This document shows, one piece after another, positions 23,433 through 33,372 of a stretch of 64,000 nt of DNA. Position 1 is the first letter of the stretch; each line of letters begins with the position of its first letter. Location: contig JAFSKF010000002.1 of the NCBI GenBank assembly GCA_017449065.1, positions 1-64,000 of the forward strand. Reading direction: 5' to 3'. Under the pieces are notes generated by a model. The model was not told the origin of the DNA. It searched no databases and saw only the letters and a list, made by a program, of their open reading frames with translations. The stretch comes from Bacteroidales bacterium (GTDB lineage Bacteria; Bacteroidota; Bacteroidia; Bacteroidales; UBA3663). The position numbers and the translations under genes are program-made.

Positions 23433-26400
23433 TTATTTGTCGGAAGCCGGTAGAAGTTGCAGCCCTCCTAACTTGGCGGGGAGCAAAAAGCGGTCGGCTT
23501 TGCGGTACTTGGCATTGGTCCAGATGTGGGGGAATGGATCATGTCCGGCGTCGTGTCCTTCGATGGCATTGCTCCATGTGTTCGCCACCTCAATCTCCAA
23601 CAGGTTTTCGCCCGATCGGAGCACTTTGGAGACATCGGCATGATAGGGTGCAGTCCACACGCAGCCGCAATCCTGTCCGTTCAGACGGATGGAAGCCACA
23701 TCGTGCAAATCTTTGAAATAGAGAAGTGTTTCGGTTCGTTTTTTCGGTGAATATCTGAACCGGAAGGTGTATTTCACCCGTCCGGAATAGTAGCGGATGC
23801 TATCGTTGCCGGAAGTGGTCCAGTCGAAATCCAAGTCATCGGTTTCCATTTGCACACCATTGGCCAGGAACTCCATGCGGATTTTCCCCATAGGCTGCAC
23901 TTCAACGGGTGTCCCCGCATTATTTGCCAGCTCGGAGACAGGGAAACGGATATCGGAGAACAGAATGAAACAGGAGCCATGTGCCGCCATCGGCAAAAAC
24001 ACGTTTCCGTCTTCGTGTCCGATGCGGTAGTATCGGTCAGCAAGCGGATTGTACAGATAGGCCGGACGGTTGCGATGATCCCGCAGCCGGAGGGAGATTT
24101 CCCGGGCTTCGTTCTGCTGGTTGCTGAGGAAATAGATATCAGATTTTTTTGTTGCCCGATGCGTAAACAGGATGCTGTCGGGAAGAACGGCGTCGGGCTG
24201 TATGCCGAGATCTTGCAACTGGGAAGCCGATACCGATCCATGCAGCACCGGAATGGACAAATGCCGCAACGCCTCTTGTGCACTTTCAGGAAGCGGCAGG
24301 TTGTCGGGATTCATGGGACGTGCATCGGGAACGATAAGCGCCTTGTACGCCGGTGTATAGGCGTTGTCGGTAGGGTGCAGCAAGGCATCGGAGTTGAACG
24401 AATCGTAGTGATAGCCGTCGGGGATAGTCATCCGATTGGGCAGAATAGCACGGCGAGGCATCTCGTGTCCGGTATAGACAGCCAGATCCACCACCGGACG
24501 ACCTTGCTGCAACAGCGTTTGGCAGCGTTCCGCATACTTCACGAAATCGGAGGCTTCGGTCCACCACGTCTGCGTCGGATTGAAAAAGAGTCCGATGCCG
24601 TCGAGGGTCATGCCCGGCTGTCGGGTGGGATCGGGATTCAGTGCCATCACATGGAACACCAGCCGGTTGATGCCCAGACAGAATTGCCGGTCGAGTAGGG
24701 GTTTGAGCAGGGCAGGTGTCTCGTTGAAGTTGCCGCGCAGTTGTGTGAATCCCTCTGCCTGAATGATTGGCTTGCCGTAAATGTGTGCTCCGCTGATGGC
24801 GTCGAGCATATCGTTCGGTTTGTCGTGGGTCGGGCTGTTCAGCCAGAATTCACCCATCGGCAGGTCGGCTTGCCGGTAGTGTTGCATGCCGTCGGCAATC
24901 ATGGTGGGTGCCACGCTTTCGGCGCTGAACTTGCAGCCGAGGCGGTGTGCTTCTGCCGTCAGCCTGGGATAGAATTGCCGGTCGATGAGTTCGGCAATGG
25001 TGTGCCGGACATCGCGCAACACGCGTTCCGTTGTTTCCACATCCTGCACCGGAATGCCCACCATCGCAGGCAGATAAGGCAGCAGGCAGTAGCCGTGCCG
25101 GGCTTGGAAATACTCGGCAAAATTCATTACCTGTCCCTCGGTGGCAGTAGTGTCAGCCAATAGGGCAGGAATACTGTCGCTCCAGTTCTGGCATCCGCAT
25201 TCCCAGCTGTCGATGTGCATCACCTTTAGCGCCTGACGTACCACTCTGGGGTTGCATCGGCGAAATGCTTCGCCAAACCAGTGGTCGAGCTGGCTTTGGG
25301 TGGCAGAAGCCGAAAACTTGTCGCATTCCAGTCCTTTGGCATCGCCGCCGGTGGCATTTTCGTGTCCGGTGCTGGAGTGTCCGATGCGAACAATGCGCCA
25401 ACGGCCTTTCGGCAGCTTCGTGCCCGGCGTCAGGTGCAACATCTGTTCGGGGCGCACATAGCTTTCCGCCGAAGTGACATTCTGTGTTTGGGACGAAACA
25501 CGCCAGACGCGTCCGCTTTTGCCTTCCCAATCGTCGATGCAGGGCTGAGTCAGAATCTTCAGTCGCTCGATTTTGAGCACTTTGCCCCATTTGGCATTGT
25601 CGAGATCCTCGCTGCCTTCCTCGCTGCCTTCGGGTGTCCATTCGAAGCGTAGCTGGCGCGTGGTTGTGGTGGGTAGTGCCACCGTAGTCGGAAAATCGTA
25701 GTTTTGCCAGCCGTGTCGCGGAGGAACGATCTGTTTGAGGAGTTTTTCTTGTTGTGTGACCGGATCGACCGCATAGACTTTCATGCGGAGGGCCTGCATC
25801 GAGTTGTTGTAGGTCGATATTTCGAGTCCGGTTACCGTCACTGGCTCCGGTTCGTCGAAGGTGTAGGTGAACGAGCAGGCTTGGCCGCTGCGGAAACGTT
25901 CGCTAACGGCTTCGTAGGTCTTTCCTTCCCCAGGGGCAACAGGAATGGCGTAGGCGGCAATGTCCTGATAAAAATCCGTTTTGCCCCGATAGGCGGCAGG
26001 AAGCAGCTTTTCGGAGAACCGGATGCTGCGTGTAAGCTGTAGGAGGGTGTCGGTCGATACTACCATCTGCATGGATTGTCCGGGTGAGATCCAAGGACCG
26101 CCGGCCAGGGCAAACCCGTCGCAGATGTGCATGCCGACTTTCAGGTTCAGGCGGGCAGCTTCCTGCAAGGCGAAATCCACCATTTGCCACCATTCGTCGG
26201 TGCCTTGTCGCAAGGTACCTCCCAATTCCGGCTGGCGGTCGGGGCCGTAAATAGGCATCAGATAGCATCCGCCCAAGCCGACATCGTGCATCGCCTCCAA
26301 ATCGGTGGTGATGCCTTCGCGAGTGACGGCTCCGTGCATCCAATACCAGAAACACCAAGGTTTCGCCTCGCTGTAGGTATTGTGGCTGGTCGAAAAATCA

Positions 26401-26489
26401 GGTGAGATTTCTGCGCCTTGGGCCGAAAGCCGGCCGAAAGCAAACGAACTACAGAGTAGAAGCGCAGAGAGAAGGAGTTTGCTTGTCAT
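23433..26489 (-). CDS. GH106-like glycosyl hydrolase (alpha-L-rhamnosidase family-like)
   Basis: 1018 residues from the ATG at 26489, which begins a signal peptide (MTSKLLLSALLLCSSFAFG). The open frame to 26621 lies inside miaB and is rejected. Motifs in order: CFWYWMHGAVTREGITTDLE near the mature start, FALAGGPWISPGQSMQ, a central HIDSWECGCQNW, AHRLGCKFSAESVAP, and IIQAEGFTQLRGNF. The C-terminal 200 residues hold a galactose-binding-like sandwich (VASIRLNGQDCGCVWTAPY). GH106 members remove alpha-L-rhamnose from plant or bacterial polysaccharides such as rhamnogalacturonan; the present substrate is unproven. It starts 2 bases after the miaB stop, so it is probably read from the miaB promoter. 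Confidence 0.8.
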   Translation of the reverse strand: MTSKLLLSALLLCSSFAFGRLSAQGAEISPDFSTSHNTYSEAKPWCFWYWMHGAVTREGITTDLEAMHDVGLGGCYLMPIYGPDRQPELGGTLRQGTDEWWQMVDFALQEAARLNLKVGMHICDGFALAGGPWISPGQSMQMVVSTDTLLQLTRSIRFSEKLLPAAYRGKTDFYQDIAAYAIPVAPGEGKTYEAVSERFRSGQACSFTYTFDEPEPVTVTGLEISTYNNSMQALRMKVYAVDPVTQQEKLLKQIVPPRHGWQNYDFPTTVALPTTTTRQLRFEWTPEGSEEGSEDLDNAKWGKVLKIERLKILTQPCIDDWEGKSGRVWRVSSQTQNVTSAESYVRPEQMLHLTPGTKLPKGRWRIVRIGHSSTGHENATGGDAKGLECDKFSASATQSQLDHWFGEAFRRCNPRVVRQALKVMHIDSWECGCQNWSDSIPALLADTTATEGQVMNFAEYFQARHGYCLLPYLPAMVGIPVQDVETTERVLRDVRHTIAELIDRQFYPRLTAEAHRLGCKFSAESVAPTMIADGMQHYRQADLPMGEFWLNSPTHDKPNDMLDAISGAHIYGKPIIQAEGFTQLRGNFNETPALLKPLLDRQFCLGINRLVFHVMALNPDPTRQPGMTLDGIGLFFNPTQTWWTEASDFVKYAERCQTLLQQGRPVVDLAVYTGHEMPRRAILPNRMTIPDGYHYDSFNSDALLHPTDNAYTPAYKALIVPDARPMNPDNLPLPESAQEALRHLSIPVLHGSVSASQLQDLGIQPDAVLPDSILFTHRATKKSDIYFLSNQQNEAREISLRLRDHRNRPAYLYNPLADRYYRIGHEDGNVFLPMAAHGSCFILFSDIRFPVSELANNAGTPVEVQPMGKIRMEFLANGVQMETDDLDFDWTTSGNDSIRYYSGRVKYTFRFRYSPKKRTETLLYFKDLHDVASIRLNGQDCGCVWTAPYHADVSKVLRSGENLLEIEVANTWSNAIEGHDAGHDPFPHIWTNAKYRKADRFLLPAKLGGLQLLPASDK

Positions 26490-26491
26490 AG

Positions 26492-27847
26492 TCAATTCGG
26501 TACGATTTCGCCCAAAAGTGTGGCGGAAGAAACATCGGTGACCCGCACCCGCACCAGATCGCCGGGCTTGGAATCTCCTTTGGGGAATACAATCATCTTG
26601 TTCTGCTGACTGCGTCCGCACATCTTTTCCCGGCTGCGTTTCGAATAGCCTTCCACCAGCACCTCGAAGGTCTTGCCGAGGTCGCGCTGGTTGGAAGCCA
26701 GGGAAAGTTCGTTCTGCAGGGCAATGATTTCGTTGAGGCGGCGAATCTTCTCTTCCTCCGGCACATCGTCCTCGAAGTGGCGGGCAGCAAAGGTGCCAGG
26801 ACGTTCCGAATACTTGAACATAAAGGCAGAATCGTAGCCGACTTCGCGCATCAGGCTGAGGGTCTCGGCATGGTCTTCGAGTGTTTCGCTGCAGAAACCG
26901 CAGAAAACATCGGTCGAAAGTCCGCAGTCGGGAAGAATCCGCCTGACGGCAGCGATACGGTCTAGATACCAGGCGCGGTCGTACTTTCGGTTCATCTTCT
27001 TCAGGATGCGGCTCGATCCGCTCTGCACCGGCAGATGCAGGTGATGGCAGATGTTCTTGTGGTCGGCCATCGTTTGCAGGATCTTATCCGACATATCTTC
27101 AGGGTTCGAAGTGGAGAAGCGGATACGCATATCGGGAGCAGCATCCGCCACGATGCCCAACAGGTCGGCAAAGTCGATGCCTTCCTGCTTCTCTGCGTCG
27201 CAGAAACGGTAGCTGTTGACGTTCTGACCCAACAGCGTCACTTCCTTGAAGCCTTTCTGCCGCAGGTCGTTCAGTTCGTTGAGGATGCTTTCCACGCTGC
27301 GGCTTCGTTCACGTCCGCGGGTATAGGGCACGATGCAATAGGTGCAGAAATTGTTGCAGCCGCGCATGATGCTGATGTAGCCCGAAATGCGACTGTTGCC
27401 CAAGCGGGTCGGAATCACGTCCCGATAGGTCTCGGTGGTGGAGAGTTGTACGTTGACGGCTTTGTGCCCTTGTTCGGCTGCCAGAATCAGGTTAGGCAAA
27501 TCGAGGTAGGAATCCGGTCCTGCCACCAGATCGGCGCCATGGCTGACGAGCTCTTCGCGAACGCGTTCCGCCATACATCCCAGAATGCCGACCAGCAGTT
27601 TCCCTTTGCGTTCGTCCGGGTTCTTCGACGATTTCCGTTTGTTGTTCAACGACTGGAAATAACGCAGTCGGGAATAGATTTTCTGCTCGGCATTGTCGCG
27701 CACGGAACAGGTGTTGACAAACACGGCATCGGCTTCCTCAACGCTTTCGCATTCCTCGTAGCCGGCTGTCTGCATAATGCTTGCCACCACCTCGCTGTCG
27801 GCGACGTTCATCTGGCATCCGTATGTTTCTATAAACAGTTTTTTCAT
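26492..27847 (-). CDS. miaB: tRNA-2-methylthio-N6-dimethylallyladenosine synthase
   Basis: 451 residues, full length. The N-terminal domain has Cys11 (ETYGCQMN), Cys47 (VNTCSVRDNAEQK) and a third cysteine in LGCMAERV for the auxiliary iron-sulfur cluster. The radical SAM motif CNNFCTYC follows, and a TRAM domain closes the chain. It methylthiolates i6A37 in tRNAs that read codons starting with U. It has a consensus promoter (27882-27913) and is followed after 2 bases by a GH106-like gene, an odd partner for a tRNA enzyme. Confidence 0.97.
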   Translation of the reverse strand: MKKLFIETYGCQMNVADSEVVASIMQTAGYEECESVEEADAVFVNTCSVRDNAEQKIYSRLRYFQSLNNKRKSSKNPDERKGKLLVGILGCMAERVREELVSHGADLVAGPDSYLDLPNLILAAEQGHKAVNVQLSTTETYRDVIPTRLGNSRISGYISIMRGCNNFCTYCIVPYTRGRERSRSVESILNELNDLRQKGFKEVTLLGQNVNSYRFCDAEKQEGIDFADLLGIVADAAPDMRIRFSTSNPEDMSDKILQTMADHKNICHHLHLPVQSGSSRILKKMNRKYDRAWYLDRIAAVRRILPDCGLSTDVFCGFCSETLEDHAETLSLMREVGYDSAFMFKYSERPGTFAARHFEDDVPEEEKIRRLNEIIALQNELSLASNQRDLGKTFEVLVEGYSKRSREKMCGRSQQNKMIVFPKGDSKPGDLVRVRVTDVSSATLLGEIVPN

Positions 27848-27881
27848 ATCAATCTTTGCTGGTCCTTTAATTTTTAGGGCG

Positions 27882-27913
27882 CAAAGGTAGGTATTTTTTC
27901 GCGGACAGACAAA
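27882..27913 (-). promoter_or_regulatory. Promoter of miaB
   Basis: Minus strand TTTG (27913-27910), 20 bases, TACCTTTG (27889-27882): a full match to the consensus, about 35 bases before the ATG. Confidence 0.8.
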
Positions 27914-27928
27914 TTTTTCCGCACCAAT

Positions 27929-30900
27929 TTAACGGAAAATCTTCGAAGACTGGCTGCCTCGTTTCACGATATACACGCCACTTGGCAAATCGAAGATTTC
28001 CAGAGCGCCTTCTCCTTCAAAGACTTTGCGGCCGTTCAGGTCGTAAACGTTATAGTGGCGGGTCACATCGGCAGCGGCTTCGTTCAGATGTTCCTCGATA
28101 TACTCGATGTATGGCTGGGTGTAGTTCCGAACGTAGGACGTCATGCGGTTGGAGGCTCCGGGAGTGATGCTGTTGAAGACATAGAGGTTCTCGCCGCCAT
28201 CGGGATAGCGGCCCACGCTTTCCTGATTGGTGTGCAGGCAGTAGTTCAAGGTGTCGGCCCAACTGCCGTCGGCGGCCGAGAGCATCAGTTCTGAACGGTC
28301 CGCATTGCCCAGTTTGAACGGAGCGTGCAGCTCGGACAGACCTTCCAGCTTGTCGCACCAGATGAGTTTGTAGCCGTGTGCCTTGATGATGGTGGAAACG
28401 CCTTCATTGTCGGCAGCAATCTCCCACTTCTGCGGATTTTTGAGGTTGTCGGTCAGATACATGCCGGCAAGGTCGATGTCTTCGTCGGTGGTGTTATACA
28501 ACTCCACCCAGTCGTTCTTTTTGAAGTATTCGTTCACGTAGGTGTCGTTGCTTGCCGAAATCTCGTTGATGACAACCGGATGCGAAGCCACCCCGGTTCT
28601 TTCAGCCGTAGGAATAGGCTCGAAGCAGGCAATCAGGTCGTGCGACGAACCCTGCGGCAAGGTGTATTTCGGAGTGGCGCAAACCACGGTGCCTCCGGCT
28701 ATGGACGTATAGTAGATGCTGCCTTCCCAGTAGATGTCGGTACTGTTGGCGGCGTTGTTGTGCACTTCGACGGCAATCACATTCTCGCCTTTTTTGAATA
28801 AGGATGCGTCGAGGCTGACTGATCCGGCATCGGGGTTGTCGTGAGCATAGGTGGTTGCAAAGGTGTTGAACGAAACGGTGCCGCCAGGCATATTATACCG
28901 GTTGGCCTCCACGCCGTTCACGTAAACCACGAAACCGTCGTCGCAGATGTAGTTCAGCGTGAAGTAGTCGCCTGCCACGGGATCTGTGGAGAGTTTGACG
29001 GTGTTGCGGAAGTAATAGGTCGGATATTTCGAGTTGGTGTTGCCGCCATAATTTAAAATAGTATTATGTGTGCGCGAACCTCCGACAAAATAACCCAACG
29101 GAGCAGCACCGCTCTTCCAGCTGCCGGTCTTATAGTCGGTAGCATACCAGGCTTGTCCGTCCAGGGAACCCTGATCGTAGTACATCCAAGTGCTTCCGGT
29201 GCTCATAATCGTCGATGTCGTGGCGTTGCGGCTCTTCCATCCGGCGAAGGTGTAGCCGGCGGGAGCCTGCGCTTCGAGCACAGCGGGACGGAACAGGCTG
29301 CCGTTGAACTTGTTGGTTGGCACCGGCAGTCCGTTCACCAGCAGGCGTGCTTCTCCGATGTTGGCTTCCATCTGGACGGTTTGTGCCGTCAGTCCTGAAA
29401 TATTGAACTTCCTGTACGATTGCAGCTGGTAAATCATATACGACTGGCGATTGGAGAGGCTGCTGATGAGTGTGCTTGCCGTGTTGGCAGGCGAGGAGCC
29501 GTCGTAGGCCTGCATGGCTGTCACGCGGTTGCTCAGTTCGTTGATGATGTCCCGGCAGCGGGTCGGGTCGAACACGGAACCCGAAACCAGGCAGAACGTG
29601 TCGATGAACTGCTTGCGGAAGGTGCTGTTGTTGAGCAGGTTCAGGAAGAGCGAAATAAACTCGATTTCTCCGCTCTTGTGCTGTCCGCTCCAGTTGTAAC
29701 CATAGTCATCGTAGCCGTAAAGCAGGTCGAATGTGTAGTTCTGTTTGTTGGCGAAGGTGTTGAAGGGGTCCCAGGTGCCGAAGGCGTGGTCGGTATCGAA
29801 AAGCACGAAATGGAACTTGCCGCCTTCCAGCTGCGACTTGAATCCCTTCACGTTGTTCTGCGGCCAGTCGGTATTGCCCAAATAGAGCAGGACGGCCATA
29901 TAATTGATATATTCGTCGATGTCGATCAGGTTGCAGAGCTGCTGGTAGGAGCTGCTGTTGGAGGCATAGCGGCTGAGCTCGATGAGCTGGTCCCACGATT
30001 CTTTCGTGCCGCGTTTCTGCACGTAGCCGGAGTCAGGGCTCATCTCGAACATGTCGATCTCATCGCTGTCGAGGCCATATTCGGCGCGGGCGAAGTCTTT
30101 GTTGTTCGGTTCGCGCATGTTGATCAGTCCCTTGAACTCCGCATTCACGTAATGGAGCACCGGCTGATAGGCCTGTCCGTCAATGTAGATGCCCGAACGG
30201 CGAACAATCTCCTGTAAGGCAGGATCTTTGAAGCGGCAATAGTTGTCGTTGCCTCCGTTTCGGATCTGCAGCGATTTGTTGCGCAGATAAGGTTTGTCGG
30301 CAAAGAACGGATAGTTGAGGTAGTTGTTGCCGTCGTATTCCTTGTTGGCTTTAATTTTGAAGCTGTAGGGCAGCCAGGCACGGCTCCATCCACCCACGCG
30401 TTCAATGTCCACCTCCTGGCTGAATCCTTCGGAGCCGTCGGCAGGGATGTAGTCGAAGCTGGCAGGACGTTCCCAATCCATGTTCCAGTTGCAGTTGCCC
30501 GACTGTCCTCGTCCCGGACGGCCGTTGTTGCCCTGCGTAAAGATGCCCAACTGGTCACCGTAGAAATTATCGCTGGCAGAGGCGATGGAGATGATCGGAA
30601 GCGTAAACTCTTTGCCGTCGGCATAGATAAAGGTGCGGCTTACGACAGGACTGGGCAGATAGCCGTCCTTAAAGAGTCGGAACTTATAGACGCGTGTCGA
30701 TTTGCTGATGTTGAAGGTACCCGTACTGGTGATGCCGTTCTTGCCGTTCGGGGATGTTCCGTTTAGCACATATTTCAGCGTGCAGCCTTCGGGAACGGTA
30801 ACCTTGAACGACAGATTGCTTGCATAGACCTGCGACGGCTTATCCACTTCCGGAGCTTCCAGCTGCTCCATCGAGAAGGTGCTGGTAGTATTGGTGGCAC

Positions 30901-31393
30901 CCGGGGTGGGGATGAACGCATACGACCAATCGTCGCCGGCATCGGCGGTGCGTGCCCACGAGCATCGGCAGATGGCAGAAGGATAGCTGACGGTCAGCTG
31001 CAGGTTGCCCGAGGCGTCGCTCACATAGAGGTTTCCGCCGTCAGCATCCAGTTCGAGGTCTATCATGGCCGGAGCATATTGCGGACTGTAGGTGCCGAAC
31101 CAAAGGGTGACGTAACCGCCACCGCTAACGTAGGTGCTCTGGTGAATCTTGGCTTTGGTGAGGTTGTCGGGATCGTTGCTCACATACCAGCCCGTAATGG
31201 GGACGGTGGTTTTGGTGGGATTGTAGAGCTCAATCCAGGAACCGTAATTGTACGATGGGTCGATGAACTGGTCGGCATTGGCAACCATGATCTCGTTGAC
31301 AACCAATCCTTGAGCTTTGACAGACATGACAGTATTGCTCAGGAGCAAAAGAGCGGCTGCTATGGTGAAGGTCAGATGTTTCAGGTTTTTCAT
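27929..31393 (-). CDS. Secreted CotH-kinase-like protein with lamin-tail domains and type IX-like C-terminus
   Basis: 1154 residues from the ATG at 31393, which opens a signal peptide (MKNLKHLTFTIAAALLLLSNTVMS); the upstream part of the frame contains the promoter. Residues of about 30-160 form a lamin-tail domain (VVNEIMVANADQFID, WIELYNPT). A CotH-kinase-like region follows (about 300-660, FVLFDTDHAFGTWDP carrying the metal-binding Asp pair). A second lamin-tail domain is near 980-1110 (VVINEISASNDTYVNEY). The last 40 residues (VYDLNGRKVFEGEGALEIF, GVYIVKRG) match a type IX secretion sorting domain. CotH relatives phosphorylate proteins in spore coats; the role in Bacteroidetes is unknown. 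A TACCTTTG -7 lies at 31438-31431, with a poor -33. Confidence 0.82.
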   Translation of the reverse strand: MKNLKHLTFTIAAALLLLSNTVMSVKAQGLVVNEIMVANADQFIDPSYNYGSWIELYNPTKTTVPITGWYVSNDPDNLTKAKIHQSTYVSGGGYVTLWFGTYSPQYAPAMIDLELDADGGNLYVSDASGNLQLTVSYPSAICRCSWARTADAGDDWSYAFIPTPGATNTTSTFSMEQLEAPEVDKPSQVYASNLSFKVTVPEGCTLKYVLNGTSPNGKNGITSTGTFNISKSTRVYKFRLFKDGYLPSPVVSRTFIYADGKEFTLPIISIASASDNFYGDQLGIFTQGNNGRPGRGQSGNCNWNMDWERPASFDYIPADGSEGFSQEVDIERVGGWSRAWLPYSFKIKANKEYDGNNYLNYPFFADKPYLRNKSLQIRNGGNDNYCRFKDPALQEIVRRSGIYIDGQAYQPVLHYVNAEFKGLINMREPNNKDFARAEYGLDSDEIDMFEMSPDSGYVQKRGTKESWDQLIELSRYASNSSSYQQLCNLIDIDEYINYMAVLLYLGNTDWPQNNVKGFKSQLEGGKFHFVLFDTDHAFGTWDPFNTFANKQNYTFDLLYGYDDYGYNWSGQHKSGEIEFISLFLNLLNNSTFRKQFIDTFCLVSGSVFDPTRCRDIINELSNRVTAMQAYDGSSPANTASTLISSLSNRQSYMIYQLQSYRKFNISGLTAQTVQMEANIGEARLLVNGLPVPTNKFNGSLFRPAVLEAQAPAGYTFAGWKSRNATTSTIMSTGSTWMYYDQGSLDGQAWYATDYKTGSWKSGAAPLGYFVGGSRTHNTILNYGGNTNSKYPTYYFRNTVKLSTDPVAGDYFTLNYICDDGFVVYVNGVEANRYNMPGGTVSFNTFATTYAHDNPDAGSVSLDASLFKKGENVIAVEVHNNAANSTDIYWEGSIYYTSIAGGTVVCATPKYTLPQGSSHDLIACFEPIPTAERTGVASHPVVINEISASNDTYVNEYFKKNDWVELYNTTDEDIDLAGMYLTDNLKNPQKWEIAADNEGVSTIIKAHGYKLIWCDKLEGLSELHAPFKLGNADRSELMLSAADGSWADTLNYCLHTNQESVGRYPDGGENLYVFNSITPGASNRMTSYVRNYTQPYIEYIEEHLNEAAADVTRHYNVYDLNGRKVFEGEGALEIFDLPSGVYIVKRGSQSSKIFR

Positions 31394-31519
31394 TCCGAAA
31401 TTTGTATTGGTAGTTTTTTCTAATGCGGTGCAAAGGTACTCATTTTTATTTATGTGAGAATCAAAATCCGAAAAAAATGCACCAAAATGGATAGAAATCG
31501 TCAAACTTTTGCAAGAAAT

Positions 31520-31551
31520 ATTGCATATTCTGAAAAAATTCATTACTTTTG
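31520..31551 (+). promoter_or_regulatory. Promoter of the acetyl-CoA hydrolase/transferase gene
   Basis: ATTG (31520-31523), 20 bases, TACTTTTG (31544-31551). A run of 13 As follows at 31562-31574 in the early leader, about 30 bases before the ATG at 31605. Confidence 0.7.
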
Positions 31552-31604
31552 CGCCCGATTTAAAAAAAAAAAAAATTTGAGCGTATAACTAAAAATATTA
31601 AGGT

Positions 31605-33098
31605 ATGACTTATCCGGTAATGACAGCCGAGGAGGCTGCACGGCTGATTAAGAATGGTGATGTGGTGGGTATCGGAGGATTCTCTTCGGTAGGTGTGCCG
31701 AAAGCGGTTCCTTCGGCTATCGCAAAGTTTGCAACAGAAGAACATGAAGCAGGTCGGGAATATCAGATCGGTCTGGTTACCGGTGGTGCTACCGGTCCGG
31801 CGGTAGATACGGATCTGGCTTTGGCGCACGCTGTCAAGTTCCGTACTCCTTTCCAGAGCAATGCCAACATGCGCAAGGCCATCAATAGCGGCGAGGTCCA
31901 GTATTTCGACTGTCATTTGTCGATGATCGGACAGGATGTCGCCTACGGGTTCCTGGGTAAACTCAACGTGGCTATCGTCGAGGCGAGCGAGATTCTCGAC
32001 AACGGAAATATCATTCTTTCCACATCGGTGGGCATCAGTCCGACGTTGGTGCAGAAAGCCGAGAAAGTAATCATCGAGCTGAACTCTTCGCACGGTTCGA
32101 ACCTGAAGGGTATGCACGATATCTATCTGCCCGAAATGCCGCCTTACCGTAAGCCTTACATGATTACGAGCCCTGGCGACCGCATCGGTACCATCGATGT
32201 GCCTGTAGATCCCAAGAAGGTGATTGCGGTGGTGGAAACCAACCTGCGCGACAATCAGGCAGGCTTCAAGCCGCTCGACGACGATACACGCGCCATCGGT
32301 GCACATGTCTCGAACTTCCTGGTGAGCGAGCTGAAGCGCGGAGGCATTCCCAAGGAGTTCCTGCCGTTGCAGAGCGGTGTCGGAAACATCGCTAATGCGG
32401 TGATCGGTGCTTTGGGCGAAAATTCCGATGTGCCTGCTTTCTCGATGTTTACCGAGGTGATTCAGAACTCCGTGATCGACCTGATCCTGAAGGGTCGCTG
32501 CAATTATGTGACGGGTTCGTCGTTGTCGCTCACCGAGGAGTCATTGAACACGATGTATGCCCACATGGATGTGTTCGGCAATCGCGTTTTGCTTCGTCCG
32601 CAGGAGATCACCAATCATCCGGAGTGCATCCGCCGTCTGGGCATCATTGCCCTGAATACAGCACTCGAAGCCGACATCTTTGGCAATGTGAACTCTACCC
32701 ACGTGATGGGCACCAAGATGATGAATGGTATCGGCGGTTCTGCCGACTTTGCGCGTAACTCGTTCATATCGATTTTCACGACGCCTTCGTTGGCCAAGGG
32801 CGGAGCCATTTCTTCCATCGTCCCGATGGTTACGCATACCGACAGTTCGGAGCACAGCGTGCGCGTGCTGGTTACGGAGCAGGGTGTTGCCGATTTGCGC
32901 GGCAAGTCTCCTTCGCAGCGTGCCCGCCTCATCATCGAAAACTGCGCTCACCCCGACTACAAGCAGCTGCTTTGGGATTATCTGAAGCTGAGCGAAGGCA
33001 AGGGCTTGCATACGCCTCACTCGCTGAAGAACGCCTTCAAGATGCACATTGCCTACGAGGAAACCGGCGATATGCGTAATGCGAAGTTCGAGTATTAA
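31605..33098 (+). CDS. Acetyl-CoA hydrolase / succinyl-CoA:acetate CoA-transferase family protein
   Basis: 497 residues, full length for the class I CoA-transferase family (ACH1/Cat1-like). The N-terminal half has GIGGFSSVGVPKAVP. The C-terminal half carries the oxyanion-hole loop LQSGVGNIANAV (255-266) and the catalytic glutamate Glu284 in FTEV, which forms the glutamyl-CoA thioester. It moves CoA between acetate and another acid such as succinate, or hydrolyses acetyl-CoA; in anaerobic Bacteroidales the transferase role in acetate/succinate metabolism is likely. It is a single-gene unit with its own promoter and terminator. Substrate preference is not decided by sequence. Confidence 0.92.
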   Translation: MTYPVMTAEEAARLIKNGDVVGIGGFSSVGVPKAVPSAIAKFATEEHEAGREYQIGLVTGGATGPAVDTDLALAHAVKFRTPFQSNANMRKAINSGEVQYFDCHLSMIGQDVAYGFLGKLNVAIVEASEILDNGNIILSTSVGISPTLVQKAEKVIIELNSSHGSNLKGMHDIYLPEMPPYRKPYMITSPGDRIGTIDVPVDPKKVIAVVETNLRDNQAGFKPLDDDTRAIGAHVSNFLVSELKRGGIPKEFLPLQSGVGNIANAVIGALGENSDVPAFSMFTEVIQNSVIDLILKGRCNYVTGSSLSLTEESLNTMYAHMDVFGNRVLLRPQEITNHPECIRRLGIIALNTALEADIFGNVNSTHVMGTKMMNGIGGSADFARNSFISIFTTPSLAKGGAISSIVPMVTHTDSSEHSVRVLVTEQGVADLRGKSPSQRARLIIENCAHPDYKQLLWDYLKLSEGKGLHTPHSLKNAFKMHIAYEETGDMRNAKFEY

Positions 33099-33125
33099 TA
33101 TTCTAAGCAAAAGTATTGTTAGTTA

Positions 33126-33153
33126 TGCCGATCCGTCAGGGTCGGCATTTTTT
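33126..33153 (+). terminator. Terminator of the CoA-transferase gene
   Basis: A nine-pair stem (33126-33134 with 33139-33147, one G-U) with a GTCA loop is followed by six Ts, 28 bases past the stop. Confidence 0.9.
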
Positions 33154-33214
33154 CGTTAGTTCCTACAGAATCCTAAACTACGGATCCACGTAATTCTAAA
33201 TGCTTTGACAGACA

Positions 33215-33361
33215 TTGGCTGAGAACTTCTGCCCGATGTGCGGCTTGAAGAAGTTGGCGAGTATAATCGCTAAAAAATCTTCGACCGACGACGGCATCGT
33301 GGAGGAGAACGAGAACACGGGCTGTTCAGGCAACACCGGCGGAGGCGGAAATTCTTCATAA
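33215..33361 (+). CDS. Possible small zinc-ribbon-like protein or remnant
   Basis: A frame ending in TAA at 33361 reads LAENFCPMCGLKKLAS and continues with a Gly/Asn-rich end containing one more cysteine. The start could be TTG at 33215 (48 residues) or ATG at 33236 (41 residues). CPMCG is a typical half zinc ribbon, but the second CxxC pair is missing, so the frame may be the decayed head of a longer zinc-ribbon gene. No convincing promoter was seen, and it lies between a terminator and a converging gene. Confidence 0.3.
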   Translation: MAENFCPMCGLKKLASIIAKKSSTDDGIVEENENTGCSGNTGGGGNSS

Positions 33362-33372
33362 TAGGTGGAAAC

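Noticed and set aside
31562..31574. Slippery poly-A tract as a phase-variable switch
   Set aside because: It lies in the leader after the promoter elements, not in the coding region or spacer, so length change should have little effect; A-rich leaders are normal in Bacteroidetes.
31560..32306. 248-codon minus-strand frame opposite the CoA-transferase
   Set aside because: Ends in the poly-A leader and mirrors a certain gene.
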